From assembly GCA_021773035.1 (NCBI GenBank), contig JAJFKU010000064.1, forward strand, positions 1 through 64,000: a stretch of DNA of 64,000 nt. The letters run 5' to 3'. This DNA comes from Woeseiaceae bacterium (GTDB lineage: Bacteria; Pseudomonadota; Gammaproteobacteria; Steroidobacterales; Woeseiaceae). The position numbers were made by a program, and so were the translations under genes. Of this stretch, positions 63,975-64,000 are shown one piece after another. The notes beneath the pieces are model-generated. The model searched no databases. It saw only the letters and a program-made list of their open reading frames with translations, and was not told where the DNA came from. Positions within the stretch are counted from its first letter, which is position 1, and the number at the start of each line of letters is the position of its first letter.

Positions 63975-64000
63975 ACGACCTGTTGCCGCTTCGTCAGTGG

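Overview
The window is bacterial chromosome of moderately high GC. It most resembles an environmental (probably marine) gammaproteobacterium. The reasons are family content only: TonB-dependent uptake, Tat-exported amidohydrolase, DUF885, S10 and M24 peptidases, ExbB/ExbD-driven envelope genes, and a large DUF11 plus OmpA-like protein pair. No rRNA, intact tRNA or CRISPR array was seen, so the taxonomy stays tentative.

Layout. (1) 1-8.0 kb: a 28-bp perfect inverted repeat, then a leftward operon of an exported ComEC-like metallo-beta-lactamase protein, a membrane protein and a 1749-residue double-patatin membrane protein. A DUF2235 (Tle1-like) hydrolase diverges from it at 8.1 kb. (2) 9.3-13.6 kb: an exported protein, a small membrane protein, an XRE/MmyB-type regulator with a palindrome at its promoter, a SulP/STAS anion transporter and an ECF sigma factor remnant. 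(3) 13.6-20.3 kb: an exported degradative block of amidohydrolase, M24 peptidase, DUF885 lipoprotein and S10 carboxypeptidase. (4) 20.4-26.8 kb: a trehalose-type utilisation locus of trehalase, MFS permease, TonB-dependent receptor and a divergent LacI regulator, with two identical GAAATGCATTTC operators in the shared promoter. (5) 27.0-38.2 kb: an accessory segment. It holds a four-gene operon I do not recognise (membrane/OmpA-like protein, lipoprotein with peptidoglycan-binding-like segment, trypsin-SleB fusion, SLATT-like 2TM protein). It then has a broken metallophosphoesterase, a restriction-modification pair and the 3' end of a tyrosine recombinase at the right edge.

(6) 38.2-58.3 kb: one leftward set of eleven genes, mostly overlapping or nearly abutting. 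It encodes three TPR or coiled-coil envelope proteins, two small exported proteins, an ExbB/TolQ channel, two ExbD/TolR proteins, an AgmX-type TonB-like protein, a 1669-residue DUF11 surface protein and a 1697-residue OmpA-repeat/beta-barrel protein. The composition recalls the energised Glt/Agl-like envelope machines related to Myxococcus gliding. A candidate c-di-GMP-I (GEMM)-like leader, apparently lacking one hairpin, lies just before the giant surface protein gene. (7) 58.3-64 kb: two copies of a degenerate repeat bracket a serine beta-lactamase-fold protein, a membrane-bound winged-helix regulator and a YD-repeat-like exported protein. A transaldolase gene ends the window.

The two most interesting candidates for undescribed biology are the 28.2-33.9 kb operon, whose parts resemble a holin-like protein plus a peptidoglycan hydrolase with envelope-binding partners, and the 38.2-58.3 kb energised envelope system with its possible riboswitch control.
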